Of a stretch of DNA of 11,169 nucleotides, positions 1-5,699 are shown piece by piece. The stretch is taken from NCBI GenBank assembly GCA_023441125.1, contig JAEZQV010000383.1, positions 1 through 11,169 of the forward strand, written 5' to 3'. This stretch comes from Bacillota bacterium (GTDB taxonomy: Bacteria > Bacillota_C > Negativicutes > Sporomusales > Sporomusaceae). The notes beneath the pieces are model-generated. The model was not told where the DNA came from. It ran no database searches and saw only the letters and a program-made list of their open reading frames with translations. The position numbers were made by a program, and so were the translations under genes. Every line of letters starts with the position of its first letter. Within the stretch, counting starts at the first letter, position 1.

Positions 1-665
1 TCATTGCTCAGGTTGACGGGCAAATCGGCCAATCCGTGCTGGTCGGTACATCCAGCTGGGGACCTTTTACCCTGGCCGGGCAGTTTTATGGTGTGGAAAA
101 GCTGATGCGAGGCTTATATCAGGATAAAGCCGCCATTCATGCCTTGCTGGCGGTCATGACCGAGGTATGTGTCGCTTACCTGGCACCCGCCATTAAAGCG
201 GGCGCCGGCATTCTTTCCATCGCTGAGCCAACTGCTTCCGGCGACCTGATTTCGCTGGCGCATTTCGAGGAATTTGTGGCGCCCTATATCGGCAAGGCGG
301 CTGAACGGCTGCAAGCGCAGGGCGCCTACACTACACTGCATATTTGCGGGAATATCAAAGACCGTCTGGCGCTTGTGCCGCATTTGCAGATTGATTTGTT
401 ATCAGTGGATTACAAGGTGGATCTGGCGCTGGCCCAGCGTATTCTGGACGGCAAAACGGCGCTGGCCGGCAATGTAAATCCGGTGCTGTTAAAAGATAAA
501 ACCCCGGCTGAGGTCGTTCAGGCCGCCAAGCAATGCATCAGGCAGGCCGGCCGGGCCGCCAACTATATTCTCATGCCGGGCTGCGATATTCCGCCCAGTG
601 TGCCGCTGGCCAACGTGAAAGCATTCCTGCAGGTCGACCGGGGCTTTGCGGCCGAAGCTTCATGA
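1..665 (+). CDS. UroD-family corrinoid methyltransferase, 5'-truncated by window edge
   Basis: The reading frame is open from base 3 to the TGA at 663-665, so the true start lies upstream; the GTG at 36 is internal. About 220 C-terminal residues are visible. The sequence has the hallmarks of the MtaA/MtbA/MtvB branch of the uroporphyrinogen decarboxylase fold: an AEPTAS segment, then His-Ile-Cys-Gly-Asn (His codon 339-341, Cys codon 345-347) and a late Gly-Cys (Cys codon 582-584). In this branch those His/Cys/Cys residues bind the zinc that activates a thiol or methyl acceptor. Haem-pathway HemE lacks this triad, so HemE is unlikely. It overlaps the DUF1638 gene and is followed by a corrinoid protein, so it probably moves a methyl group to or from that corrinoid. 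Whether it is the substrate-side enzyme (MtvB-like O-demethylase) or the acceptor-side enzyme (MtaA-like) cannot be decided from this fragment. Confidence 0.9.
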   Translation, partial: IAQVDGQIGQSVLVGTSSWGPFTLAGQFYGVEKLMRGLYQDKAAIHALLAVMTEVCVAYLAPAIKAGAGILSIAEPTASGDLISLAHFEEFVAPYIGKAAERLQAQGAYTTLHICGNIKDRLALVPHLQIDLLSVDYKVDLALAQRILDGKTALAGNVNPVLLKDKTPAEVVQAAKQCIRQAGRAANYILMPGCDIPPSVPLANVKAFLQVDRGFAAEAS

Positions 666-1327
666 CCGTCAAAATCATTGCCTGTGAAGTTATGCAGGAA
701 GAGTTGCTCAGTATTGCGCCGCAAGCAACGGTCGAATATGAGTTTGTGTCGATGGGGCTTCATTCCCGACCCAAAAAGTTACATCAGGAACTGCAAAAAC
801 TGCTCAGCCGGTCTTACGGCTACCAAAAAATCATTCTGGCCTTTGGTCTGTGCGGCGGTGCAGCCAAAGAACTTGCGGCCCCTGACTGCCCGCTCATCCT
901 GCCGCGTGTCCACGATTGCATTCCGCTCCTCTTGGGCTCCTGCCAGCGGTTTGAGCAGTTCAGCCGGGAAGAAAGAGGCACTTTTTACGTAAGCTGTGGC
1001 TGGATGCTTACCGAAAGGAATATCCTGGCCGAGCATCAGCGGGTTATGGCTAAATATGGCGAGCAAAAAGCGCTCCGTCTGCTGGCCCGGATGTACGACA
1101 GCTACCGGCGGGTGCTTTTTATTCATACCGGCTGCCGGCAGGAAGCGGAACGTATCAGCGAATCACAGCGACTGGCCGGGCTGCTTGCGCTGCGCCATGA
1201 GACGGTGCAGGGAAATAAAGCCTATCTGAACAAACTGGTTAACGGTCCCTGGGACCCGGCTGAATTTATTCACATTGCTCCGCAGGAGAAGATTCAGGAA
1301 GAGCATTTCGGACTTGGTCTCGTGTAA
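662..1327 (+). CDS. DUF1638 family protein
   Basis: This 221-residue soluble protein starts at the ATG that overlaps the preceding stop codon (ATGA, 662-665), implying translational coupling. Longer in-frame starts upstream would run deep into the methyltransferase gene and are rejected. It matches the DUF1638 pattern I know: an IACEV opening (Cys8), FGLCGG at 61-66 (Cys64), PRVHDC at 81-86 (His84, Cys86), and a Ser-Cys-Gly-Trp at 111-114. Cys76, Cys94 and Cys158 are further cysteines. The biochemical role of DUF1638 is not established to my knowledge. Members occur beside corrinoid methyltransferases in methanogens and anaerobic bacteria. The conserved Cys/His set suggests metal, cofactor or corrinoid handling, but that is inference. 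No signal peptide or membrane helix is visible. Confidence 0.85.
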   Translation: MTVKIIACEVMQEELLSIAPQATVEYEFVSMGLHSRPKKLHQELQKLLSRSYGYQKIILAFGLCGGAAKELAAPDCPLILPRVHDCIPLLLGSCQRFEQFSREERGTFYVSCGWMLTERNILAEHQRVMAKYGEQKALRLLARMYDSYRRVLFIHTGCRQEAERISESQRLAGLLALRHETVQGNKAYLNKLVNGPWDPAEFIHIAPQEKIQEEHFGLGLV

Positions 1328-1348
1328 CAAACAAGAGGAGGGCTTGAC

Positions 1349-2005
1349 ATGTCGGTAAACAAGGAAGAATTATTTAAGAAGCTATCCGATGCTGTGGTAG
1401 ATATGGACGAAGAGGCAGCAGTGAGTCTGTCTGAGGAAATTGTCGCCAGCCAGATTGATGCCTATGAGGCCGTGGAAAAAGGCTTGTCTGACGGTATGGA
1501 CCGGGCCGGCAAGCTGTTCGAGGAAGAAGAGTATTTTATTCCCGAGCTCTTGCTATGCTCGGATGCCATGTATGCCGGGCTGGGGGTGCTGAAGGGCCAT
1601 CTCAAGGTTGACGAGCAGGGCGAAAAACGCAAAGTGGTTATCGGGGTTGTCGAGGGCGATACCCATGATATCGGCAAGAACCTGGTAAAAATCATGCTGG
1701 AGACGGCCGGGTTTGATGTCCATGATTTAGGCCGGGATATTGCCCCGGCGGCGTTTGTCGATAAAGCCAAAGAAATTAACGCCGATATCATTGCCGTGGC
1801 GACACTGATGACGACCACCATGGATGGTATGGCCGAAGTCATCAGGCTTTTAGAGCAAGAGAGCATTAAAAACAATCACAAGGTTATTGTCGGCGGCGGT
1901 CCCATCTCCCAAAGTTTTGCCGACAAGATTGGCGCCGACGGTTACGCCGTCAATGCGGCCGATGCCGTACGGCTTTCCCGCCGGCTGCTAGGCTTGGCCG
2001 GATAA
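1349..2005 (+). CDS. Methyltransferase corrinoid (B12-binding) protein, MtbC/MtvC-like
   Basis: The 218-residue protein starts at an ATG behind GAGGAGGG with good spacing, 21 bases after the DUF1638 stop. Residues 1-90 form the helical cap domain typical of small corrinoid proteins and the MetH cobalamin module. Residues about 94-215 are the Rossmann B12-binding domain. The signature D-x-H-x-x-G is DTHDIG at 104-109, with His106 as the expected lower axial cobalt ligand, and GGGP is at 182-185. The usual Ser-x-Leu before the T-T-T-M segment reads Ala151-Thr-Leu153 here. The length is normal for the family. It acts in the cytoplasm as the methyl carrier between a substrate:corrinoid methyltransferase and an acceptor methyltransferase; the UroD-like enzyme upstream is the obvious partner. 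No reductive activator (RamA/RACo type) is in the window. Confidence 0.93.
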   Translation: MSVNKEELFKKLSDAVVDMDEEAAVSLSEEIVASQIDAYEAVEKGLSDGMDRAGKLFEEEEYFIPELLLCSDAMYAGLGVLKGHLKVDEQGEKRKVVIGVVEGDTHDIGKNLVKIMLETAGFDVHDLGRDIAPAAFVDKAKEINADIIAVATLMTTTMDGMAEVIRLLEQESIKNNHKVIVGGGPISQSFADKIGADGYAVNAADAVRLSRRLLGLAG

Positions 2006-2016
2006 TAGCTGGTTGG

Positions 2017-2069
2017 GCTGATTAGTGGCAACTAAAGGCCGGAGTGTCCCAGGGGACTCTCCGGCTTTT
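2017..2069 (+). terminator. Hairpin-terminator module 1 (after corrinoid gene)
   Basis: GCTGA (2017-2021) is followed by a small hairpin TTAGT/ACTAA (2022-2026 with 2031-2035, loop GGCA), then AGGC. The terminator stem pairs GCCGGAG (2038-2044) with CTCCGGC (2059-2065), continuing after one mismatch with GTCCC/GGGAC, and ends in TTTT (2066-2069). It begins 11 bases after the corrinoid gene stop and should end that operon. The small hairpin before the terminator is shared with four other sites in the window. Confidence 0.85.
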
Positions 2070-2071
2070 GG

Positions 2072-2165
2072 TTATCCTGATAGAAAGTATAACTTTCGCC
2101 TGGATAAGGGCAACATCGGCTTACGCTTTCGCCAAAGGCTCGGCGCAAGCCGTGTTTTCTTTATT
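2072..2165 (+). other. Structured intergenic element with a terminator-like hairpin
   Basis: This stretch between the corrinoid gene and the small membrane protein folds well. TTATCC (2072-2077) pairs with GGATAA (2102-2107), enclosing GAAAGT/ACTTTC (2083-2088 with 2092-2097). A second stem pairs CGGCTT-A-CGC (2117-2126) with GCG-C-AAGCCG (2143-2152), followed by TTTTCTTTATT, an intrinsic-terminator shape. The phrase CTTTCGCC occurs twice within it (2093-2100 and 2126-2133). It could be a cis-regulatory leader of the following genes or a dispersed palindromic intergenic repeat. I do not recognise a named riboswitch class. Confidence 0.55.
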
Positions 2166-2199
2166 GACAGAAATCTGCAGGAGTAAGGAGGAAGCAACC

Positions 2200-2373
2200 A
2201 TGAGCTTGGATAAATTCCTGACCGGTGCGCTTATTGTTTTTTTAGTAGGGCTTGGGATCTTGTACAGCGGGGTAAACCGGACCCCTTTCCGGCAGCATGA
2301 TCATGACGGCCAGCAGCACCAGAAAACCCATTCTGTGCTGCCGCTGCATTCGGCTGATAACCTGCCGGTATAA
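2200..2373 (+). CDS. Small single-helix membrane protein with His-rich tail
   Basis: The 57-residue reading frame starts at the ATG behind AAGGAGG (2185-2191) with 8-base spacing. The frame is open further upstream, but that part covers the terminator and structured element and has no ribosome binding site. Residues about 8-24 form one hydrophobic membrane segment. The tail from residue 30 is hydrophilic with five histidines (33, 35, 40, 44, 50), which could bind a metal ion, though this is speculative. I recognise no family. It lies 23 bases before the DUF4418-type gene and is probably co-transcribed with it. The strong ribosome binding site is the main evidence that it is real. Alternative frames of the tail give no better continuation, so a simple frameshift is not apparent. 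Confidence 0.6.
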   Translation: MSLDKFLTGALIVFLVGLGILYSGVNRTPFRQHDHDGQQHQKTHSVLPLHSADNLPV

Positions 2374-2396
2374 CAAATATGTGAGGAGTGGTCAAT

Positions 2397-2804
2397 TTGA
2401 CAGGCTATAAAACACTGTCCTGGAGCGCAATTCTCTTGAGCGCCATACTGCTGGTGCTGCCCAGGGTAATTCCTATCTGCAACGGCGTTAGCGCCGAGGG
2501 AAATCCCATGCAATGCCATTATGCCTATCAGGCTGAATTTCTTATTTCGCTCCTGGCACTCATCGTCGCTGCGGCCCTGCTGGTATTAAAGACTGCGGAA
2601 GCCCGGACTTTAAGCGGTTTTATCCTCTTGTTGCTGGGCATTATTGTCGCCATACTGCCGCAACCGTGGGCTATCGGCATTTGCGGGCATGGCGGGGCGT
2701 GCAGCAAAACGGCATTTTTCTCAACCATTATCGGCAGTCTGCTGGGGCTTACCGGCGCCCTGCTGGTCTGGCTCACCCGCCGGCAAAATGAACAAGAAGC
2801 ATAA
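2397..2804 (+). CDS. DUF4418-type four-helix membrane protein
   Basis: The protein is about 135 residues with four hydrophobic helices (roughly 8-25, 47-65, 71-88 and 107-126). TTG at 2397 is taken as the start because GAGGAG (2383-2388) sits 8 bases before it; the GTG at 2388 overlaps that site and could not use it. Conserved-looking cysteines are Cys28, Cys40 (in Met-Gln-Cys-His), Cys96 and Cys102, on the loops after helices 1 and 3. This fits the DUF4418 pattern as I recall it, a family without known function that is often near ABC transporter genes. The cysteine pairs suggest disulfides or metal binding outside the membrane (inference). Confidence 0.72.
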   Translation: MTGYKTLSWSAILLSAILLVLPRVIPICNGVSAEGNPMQCHYAYQAEFLISLLALIVAAALLVLKTAEARTLSGFILLLLGIIVAILPQPWAIGICGHGGACSKTAFFSTIIGSLLGLTGALLVWLTRRQNEQEA

Positions 2805-2928
2805 TGAGGCAGCGACGGCCAGCAGTTATCGGCAGGTTAAAGGCGCGGTATATGGAAAAGTTTTGTTCAAGTATGAAGGAGGAGGCGGGACTGCCGTCGC
2901 GAATCCATATTTATAAGCTTTTTCCGGG

Positions 2929-2963
2929 CCGGATAGCCAGGCCGGATTCAGCCTGGTATCCGG
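2929..2963 (+). other. Hairpin in the gap before the tautomerase gene
   Basis: The 203-base gap 2805-3007 holds no convincing gene. Its one clear structure is a 13-bp stem, CCGGATA (2929-2935) plus CCAGGC (2937-2942) pairing with GCCTGG plus TATCCGG (2951-2963), with a single bulged G and an 8-base loop. There is no T-run on the 3' side of either strand, so it is not a standard terminator. It may separate expression of the upstream membrane genes from the tautomerase gene. Confidence 0.5.
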
Positions 2964-3007
2964 CGGCCGGCTAAGCGGATTATCGATTAAAAGGGGGAGG
3001 AATCAAT

Positions 3008-3214
3008 ATGCCCTATGTTAACATTAAAATAACCAAAGAAGGCGCCACCAAAGAGCAAAAAGAGCAGCTCATCAAAGGTACGACAAAATTATTGGAAGAC
3101 ATCTTAGGCAAGCCTCCGCAAACAACCGTTGTCGTGATTGATGAAGTCGATGTGGATAATTGGGGGATGGGCGGCGAAACCATCACGGCTTACCGACAAA
3201 AAAATTTGCGATGA
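3008..3214 (+). CDS. 4-oxalocrotonate tautomerase family protein
   Basis: The 68-residue protein starts at ATG behind GGGGGAGG (2993-3000) with 7-base spacing. After removal of Met it begins with Pro (Met-Pro-Tyr-Val-Asn-Ile), the N-terminal proline that is the catalytic base in the tautomerase superfamily. The body, with an amphipathic helix at about 14-33 and a V-V-V-I-D-E-V strand at 41-47 followed by N-W-G-M-G-G, is typical of the small 4-OT group. Length is normal. Such proteins isomerise enol/keto acids as oligomers in the cytoplasm, but many relatives have no known substrate. It is followed by a separate promoter for the next gene, so it closes the small membrane-protein group. Confidence 0.9.
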   Translation: MPYVNIKITKEGATKEQKEQLIKGTTKLLEDILGKPPQTTVVVIDEVDVDNWGMGGETITAYRQKNLR

Positions 3215-3247
3215 GGTCAGCCCGGCGGAGATTCTGCCCGACCACCA

Positions 3248-3276
3248 TTGAATTTTCCGGTAAAAAATGGTATGCT
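3248..3276 (+). promoter_or_regulatory. Sigma-70-type promoter before the PLP enzyme leader
   Basis: TTGAAT (3248-3253) and TATGCT (3271-3276) are separated by exactly 17 bases; each matches the consensus at four of six positions. Transcription would begin near 3283, giving a leader of about 125 bases that contains hairpin-terminator module 2 before the gene start at 3409. Confidence 0.55.
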
Positions 3277-3289
3277 GTTCTTGTTACAG

Positions 3290-3350
3290 GTTGATCAGAA
3301 GACTGAAGGCCAAACGATAGCACTATCGGTTTGCGCTTCAGTCTTTTTCT
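3290..3350 (+). terminator. Hairpin-terminator module 2 (attenuator before PLP enzyme)
   Basis: GTTGA (3290-3294) precedes a small hairpin TCAG/CTGA (3295-3298 with 3303-3306, loop AAGA) and AGGC. The terminator stem AAGACTGAAG (3299-3308) pairs perfectly with CTTCAGTCTT (3336-3345), continues inside with CAAAC/GTTTG and GATAG/CTATC, and ends in TTTTT. The terminator 5' arm contains the 3' arm of the small hairpin, so the two folds are mutually exclusive. Lying between a promoter and the gene, this looks like transcription attenuation. It could alternatively end the tautomerase transcript. Confidence 0.75.
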
Positions 3351-3408
3351 ATTGTTTAGGAGCAAGGCTGCTGTTTGTAAAAAACATTGGAAAAGAGGGA
3401 CATGCCAC

Positions 3409-4587
3409 ATGACTGACAGCAAGAAATTCAGCTTCCGGACCAAATGTGTCCATACCGGTAATGGCATTGACAAAGAAACCGGCGCCATCCGGCGGCCGCT
3501 TACCATGGCCAACAGCTACCGGCTGCCGGCAGATGCCTCGACGCTTAACTGGAGTGATCCCAATCAGCTGGTTTACACCAGAAACACCTCGGCCAACCAG
3601 ATCTATTTACAGGAAAAGCTGGCGGCGCTGGAGGGCGGGGAGGACTGCGTGGTGTTAGGCAGCGGGGTGGCGGCTTTGGCCGGGGTATTTTTTACTTTTT
3701 TGGAGCAAGGCGCTCACATCATTTGCTCCAATGTATCCTACATAGCCGTATACCGGCTGCTGCAAGAGTATTTTCCCGCCAAATACGGCATCGAAACAAG
3801 TCTGGTCGACACGGCTGATTTAGCAGCCGTCCGGCAGGCCTTGCGGCCTGATACCAAAATAATTCATATTGAAACACCGGGCAATCCGACCACCCGGGTC
3901 AGTGATATTGCCGAGATCGGCAAGCTGGCACACTCGGTAGGGGCTTTACTTACGGTGGACAGTACCTTTGCCTCACCTTATCTGCAGCAGCCGCTGGCGC
4001 TGGGGGCCGATCTGGTTATTCACAGCCTGACCAAATATATCAACGGCCATGGCGATGCTATGGGCGGCGCCGTAATTGGCGGCACCGAACTCATTGATAA
4101 AATAAAGCGGCAGGCGATGGTAAATCTCGGCGGAGTCATCAGTCCGTTTAACGCCTGGCTTATTATGCGCGGGGTGGTAACGCTGCCGCTGCGCATGAAA
4201 CAGCATAGTGAAACCGCCCTTGTTGTTGCCCGGTTTCTGGAAGCGCAGCCGGCCGTAGCTTTTGTCGCCTATCCGGGCCTTGCCAGCCATCCGCAGCACG
4301 ACATTGCCAAAAAACAAATGAGTATGTTTTCCGGCGTCATGGCTTTTGGACTAAAGGCCGATACAGCTACGCACAACCAGTTTGTCAATTCGCTGGAATT
4401 GATTGTTCCCGCCGTGTCTATCGGCCATGATGAGAGCTTAATCGTCTATGTCGGGCCTGATGATGAAAGAAATCATTTTTATCCGCCGGAATTTCAAAAT
4501 GGCCATTTGCGCTTCAGCATCGGCCTGGAAGCGCCGGAAGACATTATCAATGATCTTAAACAGGCGTTGGTGAAATGCGGTTTCTAA
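3409..4587 (+). CDS. Cys/Met-metabolism PLP-dependent enzyme (trans-sulfuration family), divergent
   Basis: The 392-residue protein starts at the ATG at 3409 behind AAAAGAGGG; the longer frame from 3331 covers the leader and terminator. It has the fold-type I layout of cystathionine gamma-synthase / methionine gamma-lyase: Tyr56-Thr-Arg58 (PLP phosphate contact from the partner subunit), LGSGVAAL at 83-90, ETPGNPT at 155-161, Asp184 in VDSTF, the PLP lysine Lys209 in SLTKY, and Arg368 for the substrate carboxylate. The usual Tyr-Gly-Gly-Thr segment reads Tyr111-Ile-Ala-Val114, and the Y-x-R region reads YTRNTSANQ, not the usual Tyr-Ser-Arg ending in Asn-Pro-Thr. It therefore belongs to a divergent subgroup. 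C-S lyase activity (methionine or a related thioether) and a gamma-synthase role are both possible; the sequence does not decide. It has its own promoter. Confidence 0.9.
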   Translation: MTDSKKFSFRTKCVHTGNGIDKETGAIRRPLTMANSYRLPADASTLNWSDPNQLVYTRNTSANQIYLQEKLAALEGGEDCVVLGSGVAALAGVFFTFLEQGAHIICSNVSYIAVYRLLQEYFPAKYGIETSLVDTADLAAVRQALRPDTKIIHIETPGNPTTRVSDIAEIGKLAHSVGALLTVDSTFASPYLQQPLALGADLVIHSLTKYINGHGDAMGGAVIGGTELIDKIKRQAMVNLGGVISPFNAWLIMRGVVTLPLRMKQHSETALVVARFLEAQPAVAFVAYPGLASHPQHDIAKKQMSMFSGVMAFGLKADTATHNQFVNSLELIVPAVSIGHDESLIVYVGPDDERNHFYPPEFQNGHLRFSIGLEAPEDIINDLKQALVKCGF

Positions 4588-4618
4588 CAGCACAAGCCTA
4601 CCGTATTTTGAATTTATA

Positions 4619-4647
4619 TTGACAATTATAACCTGCTCATGTACAAT
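4619..4647 (+). promoter_or_regulatory. Strong sigma-70-type promoter of the ABC transporter operon
   Basis: A perfect TTGACA (4619-4624) and TACAAT (4642-4647, five of six) are spaced by 17 bases in an AT-rich stretch just after the PLP-enzyme stop. Transcription would begin around 4654. The leader to the first permease is about 115 bases and contains hairpin-terminator module 3. Confidence 0.8.
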
Positions 4648-4675
4648 GAACTTCAAATACAAATTTAGAATCATT

Positions 4676-4736
4676 GCTGACTGGTCAGAGAACTGGAGGC
4701 TGTGTCCCTTTATCAAGGGATACGGCCTTTTTATAT
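4676..4736 (+). terminator. Hairpin-terminator module 3 (attenuator before permease 1)
   Basis: GCTGA (4676-4680) is followed by CTGGT/ACTGG (4681-4685 with 4692-4696, pairing with two G-U wobbles, loop CAGAGA). A 14-bp terminator stem follows: 4697-4710 pairs with 4715-4728 without mismatch, with two G-U pairs, loop TATC, then TTTTTATATTATTT. It sits about 20 bases downstream of the predicted transcription start and about 35 bases before the permease start, so an unconditional terminator here would silence the operon. Regulated read-through is the natural reading. Confidence 0.82.
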
Positions 4737-4769
4737 TATTTGGAGAATACCTGATATGGAGTGATTGGA

Positions 4770-5567
4770 TTGAAACAAGTGGTACTGGCGAAATGGGCTA
4801 AACGGATATTTGGCGGTGCTTACCGTTTTTTGGCTATCGGACTTTTTTTACTGCTGTGGGAGACTGCGCCGCGGATCGGCTTGGCAGATCCTGTTTTTCT
4901 GCCGCCGTTTTCCAAAGTATTTACCGCCTTTTGCAATTTAATCGCCAGCGGCGAGTTGTTCAAGCATATTGCCGTCAGTTTGCGCCGTTCCATTATCGGC
5001 TTCAGTTTGGGACTTATCATCTCCATCCCCCTGGGACTCATTATCGGCTGGTTTAAAAACTTTGAAAATTTTATTGACCCGTTACTGCAGACGTTCCGGC
5101 AGACATCGACCCTGGCTTTGTTTCCAGTTTTCATCCTGCTGTTCGGTATAGGCGAGATATCCAAAGTGGCCATTATCTTCTGGGGGGTGCAGTGGGCGAT
5201 ATTGTTAAATACCATTGCCGGCGTCAAAAATGTAGACCCGCTGTTAGTCAAAGCCGCCAGGTCGATGGGAACTTCGCCTTTAAAGATTTTTATCAAAGTG
5301 GTTATCCCGGCCTCTGTACCGTCCATATTTACCGGTATCCGGCTCAGCGCCACCACCTCCATTCTGATTCTGATCGCAGCCGAGATGATCGGGGCCAATG
5401 CCGGTCTGGGCTTTCTGTTGTATGACGCCGAGGTGAAATACCAGATTCCCAACATGTATGCGGCGATCATTACCATGTCGATGCTGGGGCTGCTGCTAAA
5501 TTATACGCTGGTAGCCATCGAAAAGAGGGTCACCCGCTGGAAAGAGGAGCCGGCTGCGGGCTGTTGA
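4770..5567 (+). CDS. ABC transporter permease 1, NitT/TauT (SsuC/TauC) type
   Basis: The protein is about 265 residues with roughly six membrane helices. TTG at 4770 is preferred because GGAG (4758-4761) lies 8 bases upstream; GTG at 4761 is the alternative and overlaps that site. The cytoplasmic EAA loop that docks the ATPase is at about 161-184 (Lys-Ala-Ala-Arg-Ser-Met-Gly, then Val-Ile-Pro and Phe-Thr-Gly). The FPVFILLFGIGE segment (118-129) and the late AAEMIGANAGLG (203-214) are typical of binding-protein-dependent permeases for sulfonates, nitrate, taurine and thiamine precursors. It acts in the inner membrane as half of a channel dimer. It is a paralogue of the next two permeases. Confidence 0.93.
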   Translation: MKQVVLAKWAKRIFGGAYRFLAIGLFLLLWETAPRIGLADPVFLPPFSKVFTAFCNLIASGELFKHIAVSLRRSIIGFSLGLIISIPLGLIIGWFKNFENFIDPLLQTFRQTSTLALFPVFILLFGIGEISKVAIIFWGVQWAILLNTIAGVKNVDPLLVKAARSMGTSPLKIFIKVVIPASVPSIFTGIRLSATTSILILIAAEMIGANAGLGFLLYDAEVKYQIPNMYAAIITMSMLGLLLNYTLVAIEKRVTRWKEEPAAGC

Positions 5568-5582
5568 GGGAAAAGTTAACAT

Positions 5583-5652
5583 GCTGATTGGTTGTTAAAC
5601 CAAAGGCTGGCAGGATACACCCCGTAAACCGGGTGATCTTACCGGCCTTTTT
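5583..5652 (+). terminator. Hairpin-terminator module 4 (after permease 1)
   Basis: GCTGA (5583-5587) precedes TTGGT/ACCAA (5588-5592 with 5599-5603, loop TGTTAA), then AGGC. The terminator stem runs from 5605 to 5647 with about 16 pairs: GGCTGG with CCGGCC, AGGAT with ATCTT, and CACCC with GGGTG after a bulged A. It ends in TTTTTATAT. It lies 15 bases after the permease 1 stop and in tandem with module 5, so transcription from permease 1 into permease 2 has to pass two terminators. Confidence 0.85.
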
Positions 5653-5699
5653 ATATAGGATTGTTTCCAATCTTATGATTGCTTGTCCCTGCTGTAGGG

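Noticed and set aside
533..661. Longer N-terminus for the DUF1638 protein
   Set aside because: The open frame upstream of 662 overlaps the methyltransferase C-terminus by over 120 bases, and family members begin at about the Met-Thr-Val-Lys position.
1..665. Haem-pathway uroporphyrinogen decarboxylase (HemE) for the two UroD-type genes
   Set aside because: Both carry the His-x-Cys and late Cys zinc motif of the methyltransferase branch and sit with corrinoid or transport genes, not haem genes.
2281..2370. Hydrophobic minus-strand peptide opposite the His-rich tail
   Set aside because: It is a mirror of the His/Gln-rich codons of the plus-strand gene, which has a good ribosome binding site; the minus strand has none.
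2852..2974. 40-residue plus-strand frame in the gap before the tautomerase gene
   Set aside because: No ribosome binding site stands before its ATG, it reads through the hairpin at 2929-2963, and the peptide has no recognisable features.
4820..5476. Long minus-strand open frame opposite permease 1
   Set aside because: A similar long antisense frame exists opposite permease 3 at 6536-7231. Both arise from the codon composition of homologous membrane proteins, and neither shows a family motif.
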